Program-made: the position numbers and the translations under genes
In this document: positions 23,741 through 33,541 of the stretch, piece by piece
Position numbering within the stretch: position 1 is the stretch's first letter
Layout of the letters: every line of letters starts with the position of its first letter
The notes under the pieces: model-generated
What the model saw: only the letters and a program-made list of their open reading frames with translations
Told to the model about the DNA's origin: nothing
The model's database searches: none
Source of the DNA: Arcuatula senhousia
Lineage: Eukaryota; Mollusca; Bivalvia; Mytilida; Mytilidae
NCBI GenBank assembly: GCA_963971305.1
Contig: OZ020305.1
Coordinates: 45,903,750 to 45,967,749 of the forward strand
DNA length: 64,000 nucleotides
Direction: 5' to 3'

Positions 23741-24600
23741 TGTTTATTGTTCTAAAATAGGATTTTTTTTATATACAACATTAGCCACAAAATAAAGAAT
23801 GTTCAAATCAAAAATGCTTGATTTTGACTAAAATTAAGTTCATTAATGATGAAAGTAATAGGTATTGGGAAGTATGTAAGACAAGTTCGTCCCTGGTCAG
23901 TGTTGAACATGTTATAGCATTCTCTTGATGCCCTGCAGGTGCCAGAATATGATACCTATGACGGGTAAGTTCTCCCAGAAAGGGAGACAACCTAGGGCAG
24001 GGCCAGTGAACGACCACTGGTAAATATCATTAGTCCCCCAAAATTAAAAGTGAGCTGATGCCAGTCTGTCACCGATGACGGGTAAGATCTTCCAGAAAGG
24101 GAGACAACCTAGGACAGGGACAGTGGAGAGCTCAAAAAAGTATTTATTTTGGCTTCCCCCCTCCCCTTTGGCTAATGGAGAGTTGATGGAGAATGGCATG
24201 ATTATGTTTAACCTGTCCACGTTGATTAACTTGTCTTCTACTGTCCTGTTATCTTAACTTTTTGTCATTAGTGACATACTAGATATGCTCACAGATTAGA
24301 AAGCTTAAGTTTATTTGTAGCCCCAATAACAGATGAAATGCATTAGCATTGTATCATGCATTCTTCTTTACTGAGGTAACAAAATAAAGCTTAATCCTTT
24401 CTAACAATGTGTGTATATGGTATTTATCTTGAAATAATTAGGGTTTTTTTATTTTAGTTTGATTCATTCAGCATCGACCATTATTTTAGTGTGTTCCATC
24501 AAATTATTTCAAGATAAATACATCTTTTGTTAATTTTGTTCTTTATCTTGTGACTAATGTTATGACTTTTTTTCAAAGGTGGTAATTTATTTATTTTCAT
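23741..24600. repeat. Tandem duplication, copy 2 (partial)
   Basis: Aligns to 22566 onward and stays recognisable through TATTTATCTTGAAATAATT and TTATCTTGTGACT, then decays near 24.6 kb. The second copy lacks ACACATTACCGGTA present at 22581-22594 of copy 1 or has it replaced, relevant to the TACCGGTA finding. Confidence 0.8.
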
Positions 24601-25719
24601 AAGTAAAGTGAATTTTTCGAAAGATTTTTTTTTTAATTTAGAAAAAAAAATTCTTAATTTTGTCTGCTAGAATTTTTTGGTTTTTTTTCAGTATAAATAA
24701 ATAAAGTGAAAACTGATTTGCTTAAATTCCACCATGATTGAGATCTTATATGTACAGTCAAATCATCTGCTTTAGACGGCCACATATTTTTGTCCCCTTA
24801 AGTAAACAACAAAAAACCTTGATTAAGCAGCCACTTGTCATAAGTGGCCACATTTTCCTCCTCTTAAGGGTGACCTTTAAAACTATTTTTTTCTGCACTT
24901 ATGAAACCACAAAAAGCTTTTTTTTATGTTCAGGTGACCATGAATTTAGTTTTGTGAATATTTTCTATAAAATGTTGCCTGGTTTATTCATTCATTGAAT
25001 CGTCTTTTATTTTTTTAATAGATAACAAATATGTATAATTATGTACATAATGTTATTAGTTTGCCTCCTGTAGGCTCCTTCCCACCCCACACCCTGTCTC
25101 TTTCTTGAATCAATTCATTAAAGTAATCATTTATTTAATTTAAGTTAAAACATCATTTTTCTTTTGCTAGTTGTCCTTTTTCCTTCCCAATCCCTCACTG
25201 TGACCCTTATTAGAAATAATAAGTTCTAATAAAGATTAAACTATTTAAAAAAAAATTAAATTTAAATGAGTTTGAACTAATGTACTTAAATTGTTAGGTT
25301 GCCACCATCTTCCCTATTCACCATTCCCCCCTGTTTTAGAAAGAAATTAATAAAACACCCCCCCCCCCCATTTGCTAGGGTCTTTCATGCCCTCTTTCGC
25401 TGGTCAAAGAGAGCAGGTTAAAAAATCATTAGTTTTTTTAAGAACTTAAAATAAAATAAATCCAAACACAATCATGCCATATAAAGGGTTTTCAATAATT
25501 CTAGTTACAAAGTACCAAAGCTTGTGTCATTGCAAATGGTTATTACAATGCATGAAATGTGTTTAAATACTTCTTGAAATATGCATCTACAGCAATGTCA
25601 AATATACTATTTTCTTGACACAAGCTTTAGTACTATTTTTACTATTCAGGTTGTATAAGCAAATACAAAGAAAGAAAACTAGAAATCTTCCATGATATTT
25701 TATCTAAGGGCTATTAACA
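24601..25719. other. AT-rich intergenic DNA with a repeat fragment
   Basis: 24750-24880 contains ACAGTCAAATC, then AGACGGCCACAT and AAGCAGCCACTTGTCATAAG with GTGGCCACATTTTCC, which I recognise as a dispersed 'TAAGCGGCCAC' repeat of invertebrate genomes. A poly(C) run lies near 25360. No gene found. Confidence 0.45.
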
Positions 25720-25941
25720 TACTGTGGATTCATTTTTTTTTCGTGGGTACCAATTTTCATGGTTTGATGAGAATTGATAGGTTCATGGATTCTTAAATTT
25801 GTGGTTCTGAAGTCTGCAGCATAAAGATCAATGTTCTATTTAATTTTCATGGAGTTTCAAATTTCATGGGTCAAGGCCACCCACAAAAACCATGAACATG
25901 ATGAAAATTGATACTCCACGAATAATAATGAAATCTCAGTA
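25720..25941. mobile_element. 222-bp MITE, best copy of the TACTGWGATTCAT family
   Basis: Left end TACTGTGGATTCATTTTTTT then TTCGTGGGTACCAATTTTCA pairs with the complement of the right end (TACTGAGATTTCATTATTAT, then TCGTGGAGTATCAATTTTCA). Further inside, GGGTCAAGGCCACCCAC lies between the arms. TA ends. No coding content. Family known to be abundant in bivalves; name not certain. Confidence 0.85.
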
Positions 25942-27299
25942 CATTTTTTTTTTCTGAAAAAGCCCTTAATTATACACTACTACTCAATTTTCATACCCAA
26001 AAATTTTGAAGATGGATAAGTAATTCAAATGAATTTTGTGCTATTAATGTGATTTTTTTAAGAGTATATGGATAAACCAGGTTAATACTTGGGTTTTTTT
26101 TTATTTGAATACTTGAATGTATTTTGACACAAACCACTTTATTTTTAAAGAGAGCATGCCTAGGATTACTCAAAGAAATTTTTTGACACAAAAAAGAATA
26201 TTTCTCTGGACTTTTAGTTTGGGAGGGGTGTATAGAAATCACTCTGTCTGTCCACATAAAACATAAGGCTATGCAACTCCTTCTAAACCACTTGATGGAT
26301 TTTAATTAAACTTTACATAAACAGTTCAATATGACGTGGGGTATCCTTTTCTGAGCATGCTCACAGTATTTCTTGTTTGGCTAAAAAAATGATGTAAGGA
26401 AACAGAAATGTCTTAACCAGGGATTAAGGTGCTAAATTTTTCATGAAAAATTTTTTGGTTTTTTTGTTTTTATAGTACCTAGACCCCTCTTTATAATAAA
26501 ATGGTTGATGTCTAATTGTATCGATAACTAAAACTTATCTATATTAACTGTAAGTTCTGTCCCTGAGTTGGTTCTTTGCTATACAATGGAATTTTATTGC
26601 ATGAATATCGTATGGCGGAATATTTTAACGAGGTTCTAATTTTCACTTTATTCATCAGGTCCAAGGAATCACAAAATTAAAGTTATCCACTGTTGAAAGT
26701 ATTCTGAAAACTCAAAATATTTAGACAATTAAAATAAAACACACCTCTGGATTTAAATCACAAAATTTGCAACTCGTTAAAATTACCCGCCTTATGATAT
26801 ATGAAAATTCTGCTACCAAATATTTATGCAATAACTAAATATATTTGTTCTATAATTTTAATTTTTTGTGTATTAAATCTTTAGCTTTTGGACTGTGTAT
26901 TAGAACAAAACTTGTAGTAATCATGAGGAAAGACTGTAATAAAATATTTATACATTTATTTGATTTATTAATCATCTTAAATTTTCAAAAAATATTTTTG
27001 ATAAACTTTCCACACAACATCTTGTATAATGTAGCAGATTATGCAATTTATGAATGCAGGAAATTGCCCTAAATGGCTACCCTGGTTAAAAAACAAAATG
27101 AGTTCAAAATACTTCACAGAAACTAAGAAATACCAAAGGAGTATTCAAAAACATACAAAACTATTCTACATGTATAGACTGTAGTAACAAGAGGGGAAAC
27201 AACTATCATTACTAGATAATTTGTCAAAGGATCAAACTCGCGTCCTGTCAAAATCTTGTATGAATTTTTAGTATGTCAAAGCCATTTTGGAACAGAACA
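25942..27299. other. AT-rich intergenic DNA with one dispersed-repeat fragment
   Basis: 26230-26400 (CTGTCCACATAAAACATAAG, CAACTCCTTCTAAACCACTT, GATGGATTTTAATTAAACTT) is typical of the tandem core of hairpin-ended bivalve repeats but lacks ends. Nothing else recognisable; no splice-bounded coding frame. Confidence 0.4.
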
Positions 27300-27790
27300 A
27301 AACATGAGGGAACAAAAGGCTCCCAGGAGCCTGAATCACTCACCTGGTCTTGATTTCAACCCTATGCAGAATTTTGTAGAGCTAATAATTAATCAATTAA
27401 ATTGAGCTGTATGTTTAAGCAAAAAAGCTTTTCTCTATCTGCAATAGTTTTCATTCTATAGGCCTAAAACACTATTTTTCACCTTAAAGGGGCCGTAACC
27501 CTTATAAGGGGTCATCTGACAACTTCAACCTTAGAAGAATTTTGTAGAGCTAAATGAGCTGAACATTAAACCAAGCAACAGCTTTTCTCTATCTGCAATA
27601 GTTTTCCTCCTATAGGCCAAAGATATGAAACCTTTATTTAAGGGGCTGTAACCCCTATAAGGGGTCAGCTGACTACTTCGACCCTATGGAGACTTTTGTA
27701 GAGCTAATTGAGCTGAACTTTTAAGCAAGAAACAGCTTTTCTCTATCTGAAATAGTTTTCATTCTATAAGCCAACAAGGAAATGTGTCAA
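27300..27790 (+). mobile_element. GGCTCCCAGGAGCC / CTCACCTG repeat, 5' end plus three core units
   Basis: Begins with the hairpin GGCTCCCAGGAGCC followed by TGAATCACTCACCTGG, then about three roughly 165-bp units (TTTTGTAGAGCTAA, GAGCTGAACATTTAAGCAAG, CTTTTCTCTATCTGCAATAG, AAGGGGCTGTAACCCCTATA, AGGGGTCATCTGACAACTTC). The 3' end is missing. Other members: 35950-36512 with 41456-42905, and 49965-51540. Confidence 0.75.
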
Positions 27791-28011
27791 GATCATACTG
27801 ATGCCCCACTGGCAAATAAAATAAAACTGTTACTTTTACAAAATTTGCTAAGTCCAAGGGCCATAATTTAGGTCAAAATCAGTGGACCAGAACGAAACTC
27901 AAACTTGACCTTTAAATCATCATGGTACACTCACATACTAAAAACTTTTGCATATATGCAAGGATGTTGAAAAAAAGTGTGAAAAACTGTTATTTTTTTA
28001 CAAAATTTGCT
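27790..28011. repeat. About 167-bp tandem unit next to the duplicated segment
   Basis: AAATTTGCTAAGTCCAAGGG at about 27840 repeats as AAATTTGCTAAGTTCAAGAG near 28005, and both continue into TAATTTAGGTCAAAAT.AGT.GACC.GAACGAAACTCA. It is the core of another dispersed element ending at the ACGAACGGACGAACAGAC tract near 28160. Confidence 0.6.
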
Positions 28012-28710
28012 AAGTTCAAGAGCTGTAATTTAGGTCAAAATAAGTAGACCGGAACGAAACTCATACCTGACCTATAACTCATCATGGTCGACTCACATAC
28101 CAAAAATCTTTGGAATATATGCAAGGACGTCGAAAAAAAGTGTGTTAAACTAAAGTGTGACGAACGGACGAACAGACTAAAAAACTGTATGCCCCCCCCC
28201 ACAAACCTGACATATGCACCTGAAAAAAAGGTTATAAGGCAAAATCTATTTGACATTGAAAGCTTAAAGACATATCAATTTCGCAATTTTTAAAAGATAA
28301 TGAAATTCACACTATTTGAAGAATGCAGTGTAAAACCTTTGCAGAAACTGTTACATTTTCAAAAAACCTACAAGAAAGCATTCTTTTCGAGGGAAAACTG
28401 AAGTAAAAATGCAGTGTCAAAAAAGAGGACAAACTAATTATAGAATGTAAACACTTGCGGGTACCGGTAAACTGAGAAATGAAAAGTAACCAAACGAAAC
28501 GGAGCGGAACAAAAACCATATCGGTAAAGAAAGAAACGTAAACAGTAAAATAAGCAACCGAAATCTGTAAAGAAAGGAAACAAAATCAAGCGAAACTGGT
28601 AAAAAAAGAACTGAATCGATTTTAGCAGACACCAGTGGTTTTTCTTAATTTACCGATTTCGTTTTCTCTCCGCCTCATTTGGTTACATTTCGTTTCTCAG
28701 TTTAACAGTA
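28012..28710. repeat. Segmental duplication, copy A
   Basis: Matches 31537-32931 after removing a 645-bp insertion from the latter. Shared landmarks are the poly(C) after ACTGTAT.CCC, CGCAATTTTTAAAAGATAAT, GAATGCAGTGTAAAACCTTT, GGAACAAAAACCATAT.GGT, and the terminal CAGTTTAACAGTACCCAG. Copy A provides the empty site for that insertion. Confidence 0.8.
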
Positions 28711-29400
28711 CCCAGTTTACCAAAAGTAAATATTTATGCTGGACAATACTAAATATACGCGAATAATTAAAATAAGACTAGATTACTGACAAAGTCAGAA
28801 AGGGCCCCTCGGCAAAAAATCTAATGTTTTCAAAATTATATTAACTATGATTATAACCACTAAGGCATGATCACTGGAATGTGTATGAAACTTCAGAGTT
28901 GTATTGTTAATAGCCTTTGAGTTATATTGTTCAAAAATTCCAATTCTGTGATTTTTTTCCAAAAATATTAAACCGATTTGCACGAAATTTTAATATGCAA
29001 ATCATGACATGCTACTTAGCAGCTGTGCAAAGTTTCAGAACTGTACTGTTAACAGTTGTTGCGTTTTAGTGTTAACAAAGTCCAATTCTCAAAATCTGTG
29101 ATTTGCGATTAAAAATGAAGTTTTTTCCAAAAATTTTTTAACCGATTTGTACGAAATTTTATCATGCAAATCATGACATGCTACTTAGCAGCTGCACAAA
29201 GTTTTTTTACAAAAATATTTCACATTTTTCCATGAAATTTTAATATGCACATAATGACATGCTACTTAGTAGCTGTACAGAATTTCAGAACTGTGGTGTT
29301 AACAGTTTTTGAGTTTTAGTGTTCACAAGAATTGTTGACGGACGGACGGACAAAGTGAAAACTATAGGGCGTCCGCATCTTTGATGCGGGGCTGTAATTA
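28711..29400 (+). mobile_element. Tandem-cored element ending in ACGG array and GC hairpin
   Basis: Left GC-rich end near 28799 (AGGGCCCCTCGG). Core units repeat ACCGATTTG.ACGAAATTTTA, ATGCAAATCATGACATGCTA and CTTAGCAGCTG three times (28975, 29145, 29230). It ends with GACGGACGGACGGAC at about 29337 and the hairpin CCGCATCTTTGATGCGG near 29373. No open frame. Confidence 0.6.
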
Positions 29401-30263
29401 TTTTAAAGAAAACTGCAAAACATTGAGATTTTATGTTGGTAAAGGTAAGTTTTAGATAGTATATTTTTAAAAAATGTACTTTTTATTCAATGTAAAAAAT
29501 TGCGAAATTGATAGGTTCTATGTCTTTAATAAGGGGGTCATCTGACAATATGGTTTAACCTTAATGTAGTAATGACTGTACAGAGTAATATTTTAGCAAT
29601 TGAACCTTTTATTGATTTTCTTTCCTTTAACATTCTAACATGAACAGTATTACAATCTTGACCTTATTTCATATTTTGTAGATCATGATGTGCTAAACAA
29701 TATGCAATTCACATTTCTTAAATATCTCATATAGATTTTTAAGATATTGAGCTTAAAACATTTTTGTAAGTGCAAAATTCATAAAAATACTAAAATAAAA
29801 GGGCAATAACTCTTTGATGGGTTGTTGGATCTTCTCCAATATTTCAGGGATGGTAGATCATGTGGTGTTGATCACTTTTGTTCTCAATCAGAATTTAAAA
29901 ATCTGTCATCCTTTTCAAGTTATTAGCAAAAAAATGCAATTTACCCTAATGTTCTATTTTTAGCCACAGCAGCCATGTTTTACAACTGCCAACCATTCAA
30001 AAATCCCCACATCAGAACTATACACATAATGCTAATAAATAACCATAATTAGTTTATTTTCACAGCAATTGAAACCAATCAATTTTGATGTTCTAACAGG
30101 AATAGCCCCTAAAAGGAAGGGTCATACAAAGTTGACCCTATTACATGATTTGTAAATCTTGATGTGCTACTCAATATGCAATTTAAACTTCTCAAATATC
30201 TTTTAAAGTTTTCAAGATATTAGCTAATTAGGTGCAAAATTAGCAAAAAAATCAACAAGGGAT
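29401..30263. other. Diverged tandem repeat core, no gene
   Basis: Contains units such as AAAAGGGCAATAACTCTTTG, GGTTGTTGGATCTTC and TTCTATTTTTAGCCACAGC that recur at 30685-30960, so this is one older repeat cut by the element at 30264-30684. Confidence 0.5.
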
Positions 30264-30684
30264 TGCACTTAGTCGTGCTAAGGATACCCCCACTCGACCA
30301 CTCAGAAAACAAAAAGTAGATGTGCGACTGACCTGAAAAGGGGAAGCACGATACAATTCATCATGCTAAAGCTGTATACCAAATTTGAAATTAATCCCCT
30401 CTGTAGAAGCCGAGAAATCTGTTACGAAAAATTGTCTATTTTTTACCCTTAAAAAAGACTAAGTCGGCTCAGGAAACAGGAAGTGGATGCTTGACTGACC
30501 TGGAATGGGGAGGCACCATACAACTCATCATGATAAAACAGTATACCAAATTTGGAATCAATCCTTTCCGTAGAAGCTGAGAAATCTGTTACGAAAGTTT
30601 GTTACGGACGGACGGACCGACGGATGGACGGACAGAAGGACAAGGTGATTGCAATATAGCCCCCTCTCTTACGAGTGGGGGTAT
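30264..30684 (+). mobile_element. Compact element with ATACCCCCACTCG inverted ends
   Basis: ATACCCCCACTCG (30284-30296) pairs with CGAGTGGGGGTAT (30672-30684). Two core units of about 175 bp start at GACTGACCTG and include CAT.CTAAA..GTATACCAAATTT and GAAATCTGTTACGAAA. An ACGG array (about 30604-30640) lies just inside the 3' hairpin. It interrupts a repeat that continues at 30685 with AAGGGCAATAACC. No coding frame. Confidence 0.7.
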
Positions 30685-31371
30685 AAAAAAGGGCAATAAC
30701 CTTGTGGGTTGTTGGATCTTCATCAAAATTTTAGAAATGGTAGATCTTGGAAAGATCTTGAGGGGCTGATCACTTTTGTTTCAATCAAAATTTAAAAATC
30801 TGTCACCGTTTTTGAGTTATTTGCAAAATATCCCTCCCAATTTTCCCCTACGTTCTATTTTTAGCCACAGCGGCCATGTTTTATGACCAATCAAAAATCC
30901 CCACATCAGTTCAATACACCTAATGCTAATAAACAGGAAATGCTGTAAAAATGCTCAATTTTGAGGTTCTAAGTGCTTAACAATATGCATTTCAAGATAT
31001 TGAGTTAACAAGTGCAAAAAATCCACACCATATACCCCTAAAAGGGATTATCTGACAACTTCGACCCTATGAAGACTTTTGTAGAGCTAAATGGGCTGAA
31101 CATTTAAGCAAGCAACAGCTTTTCTCTATCTGCAATAGTTTTCATTCTATAGGCCTAAAAACACTAGGGTGGCATCAGATTTCATCCTTCTCTTATACTT
31201 TTTGATTTACAAGCCTAAAACAGTAGTCTGACCCCCATGGTCTATTTTTAGTAACAGCAGCCATGTTTTTTTGACTGATCAAAAATTGAAACTCAAGTTT
31301 GGTGCGGGACACCCAAAGGATCATTCATACCAAGTTTCATTAAATTCTGTTCAGTAATTTTAGAGAAGATT
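30685..31371. other. Repeat remains: continuation of older element and a CTCACCTG-family fragment
   Basis: 30685-30960 continues the repeat of 29.8-30.0 kb. 31045-31165 is a core unit of the GGCTCCCAGGAGCC family (GTAGAGCTAAATGGGCTGAA). No gene. Confidence 0.5.
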
Positions 31372-31537
31372 TTTGAAAAATTGTAAACGGACGACAGACA
31401 ACGTACGCCAAGTCATGGCAATAGCTCACATGGACCTTTTCATTTACTCCATTATCCTTTCATAAAATATCTAGAAATTAGTTGTACTAGTCTATAAGTA
31501 ATGTACTAAAACTCCTCTATCACTAAAACAGAATTTC
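31372..31537. repeat. 166-bp direct repeat, copy 1
   Basis: Runs from AAATTGTAAACGGACGACAG through GCCAAGTCATGGCAATAGCT to AGAATTTCAAG and recurs at 32932-33098. The two copies bracket 1.4 kb, as expected from a tandem duplication of about 1.56 kb with an incomplete second unit. Confidence 0.75.
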
Positions 31538-32931
31538 AAGTTCAAGAGCCGTAATTTAGGTCAAAATCAGTAGACCAGAATGAAACTCATACCTGACCTA
31601 TAACTCATCATGGTCGACTCACATACCATAAATCTTTTGAATATATGCAAGGACGTCGAAAAAAAAGTGTGTAAAACTAAAGTGTGACGAACGGACGAAC
31701 AGACCAAAACCTGTATCCCCCCCCCCCCCAACATGAAACAAGAGGCTCCTAGGAGCCTGAATTGCTCACCTGACATATGCGCCTGAAAAAAGGTTATTAG
31801 GCAAAATCTATTTGACATTGAAAGCTTTAAGACATAGAACCTATCAATTTCGCAATTTTTAAAAGATAATGAAATTCACACTATTTGAAGAATGCAGTGT
31901 AAAACCTTTGCAGAAACTCTTACGTTTTCAAAAAACCTACAAGAAAGCATTCTTTTCAAGGGAAAACTGAAGTAAACAAGTAATACTGTGAGCGAGCTCA
32001 CAAAAGGATACCCCCCGCTTCATATTGGACTCCGTAATGTAAAAAAAAATCTCAAGTCCAGTTATCTCCCCTCAGTAATAACCAAGAGCAATACAAATTC
32101 TTCATGCACAGCTACAGATGATGTACTTCTTTCATGTAAAGTTTCATCAAAATCCATCAAGCGATTTAGGAGGAGTTGCACTTATGAGATCTCCCATTGA
32201 ATAATGTATTTAAAAAGTCTAAGTCCAGTTATCTCCCCTGAATGATGTCTGATTGCAATGAAAATTCCTCATGCACATCTACCTATGATGTACTTCTTTT
32301 ATGTAAAGTTTCATCAAAATCCATCAAGGGGTTTAGGAGGAGTTGCGCTTACCAGGTCTCCCATTGAATTATGTATTTTAAAAAGTCTAAGTCCAATTAT
32401 CTCCCCTGAATGATGTCCAAGTGCGATGAAAATTCTTCATGCACATCTTCATATGATGTACTTCCTTCATCTAAAGTTTCAGCAAAATCCTCCCAGTGGT
32501 TTAGGAGGAGAAGCGCTTATGAGTTATGTGGACAGACGGACAGACAGACGGACAGACGGACAGACCGACAGACAGGGTGTTTCCTATATACCCCCCAAAC
32601 TTTGTTTGCGGGGGGTATAAAAACGCAGTGTCAAACAAGAGGACAAACTAATTATAGAATGTAAACACTTGCGGGTACTGGTAAATTGAGAAATGAAAAG
32701 TAACCAAACGAAACAGAGCTGAACAAAAACCATATTGGTAAAGAAAGAAACGTAAACAGTAAAATAAGCAACCGAAATCTGTAAAGAAAGGAAACAAAAT
32801 CAAGCGAAACTGGTAAAAACAGAAAACTGAATCGATTTTAGCCGACACCAGTCGTTTTTCTTAATTTACCGATTTCGTTTTCTCTCCGCCTCATTTGGTT
32901 ACATTTCGTTTCTCAGTTTAACAGTACCCAG
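31537..32931. repeat. Segmental duplication, copy B (carries the 645-bp insertion)
   Basis: Same sequence as 28012-28710 on either side of the insertion at 31977-32621. Also carries a short piece near 31735-31775 of the GGCTCC..GAGCC / CTCACCTG type (CAAGAGGCTCCTAGGAGCCT), absent from copy A at the equivalent point, which is therefore a second later insertion. Confidence 0.8.
31977..32621 (+). mobile_element. 645-bp insertion, ATACCCCCCGC hairpin-ended element with TAAA duplication
   Basis: Copy A reads GAAGTAAAAATGCAGTG; here TAAA (31973-31976) and TAAA (32618-32621) flank the insert. ATACCCCCCGC (32008-32018) pairs with GCGGGGGGTAT (32608-32618). Three core units of about 170 bp each contain AAGTCCAGTTATCTCCCCT, TTTCATCAAAATCCATCAAG and TTTAGGAGGAGTTGCGCTTA. 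A GACAGACGGACAGACGG array (32530-32575) precedes a 3' hairpin TATACCCCCC...GGGGGGTATA. No transposase. Confidence 0.8.
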
Positions 32932-33098
32932 ATTTTTGGAAAAATTGTAAACGAACGACAGACAACGTACGCCAAGTCATGGAAATAGCTCACATGGACC
33001 TTTTCATTTACTCCATTATCCTTTCATAAAATATCTAGAAATTAGTTGTACTAGTCTTTAAGTAATGTATTAAAACTCGTCTACCACTCAATAGGAAT
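32932..33098. repeat. 166-bp direct repeat, copy 2
   Basis: Near-identical to 31372-31537; ends at AGGAATTTCAAG. The following 33.1-33.5 kb is AT-rich, with a fragment similar to dispersed repeats (CCAAGTTTCATCAACCTAAG) and no gene. Confidence 0.75.
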
Positions 33099-33496
33099 TT
33101 CAAGATCAAGGTGAAAAGATAAGAATACAACTGTCCCAAAGTTACTTCAGGGGCAACCTTTACTGGTAAAGCTGGAGCATAAGTTTACCAAGTTTCATCA
33201 ACCTAAGACTTGAGAAGGCAATTAAGGCTTGCTCTACTTTGCAAGCGAGACAAAAATGAATTTCAAACATTTTTATTTAATATCAACATGCACTAGCTAA
33301 TGAAGTAAACATGTTAAGCACAAAAACTGGTACATTTGTACTCTTGGTAAATTGACTTTATGGTGCCCTTTTTTACATATTGAAATATAAAGCATTTTAT
33401 ATGCATGCAGTTTTCATAAACTTTCAATTATAGACAGCATCTATTAAAGCAATTTACCTTAATTTAAGTGCTCATACGGTCATCATTAGATTTTAC

Positions 33497-33502
33497 TTTA
33501 TT
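33497..33502 (-). terminator. Polyadenylation signal of the minus-strand three-exon gene
   Basis: AATAAA on the minus strand, about 40 bases beyond the stop codon at 33542-33544. Position is short but acceptable for a compact 3' UTR. Confidence 0.45.
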
Positions 33503-33541
33503 TTTTTACATGTACCTGACAGTACCTCTTTGAGTAGAACA

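Noticed and set aside
22641..24017. Duplicated 69-codon frames conserved between tandem copies
   Set aside because: Conservation is explained by recent duplication of the DNA; no domain or initiation signal, and the frame crosses a repeated module.
31567..31818. Minus-strand frame paralleling the one at 28035-28256
   Set aside because: Both are within the duplicated repeat segment and one is altered by an insertion; no protein features.
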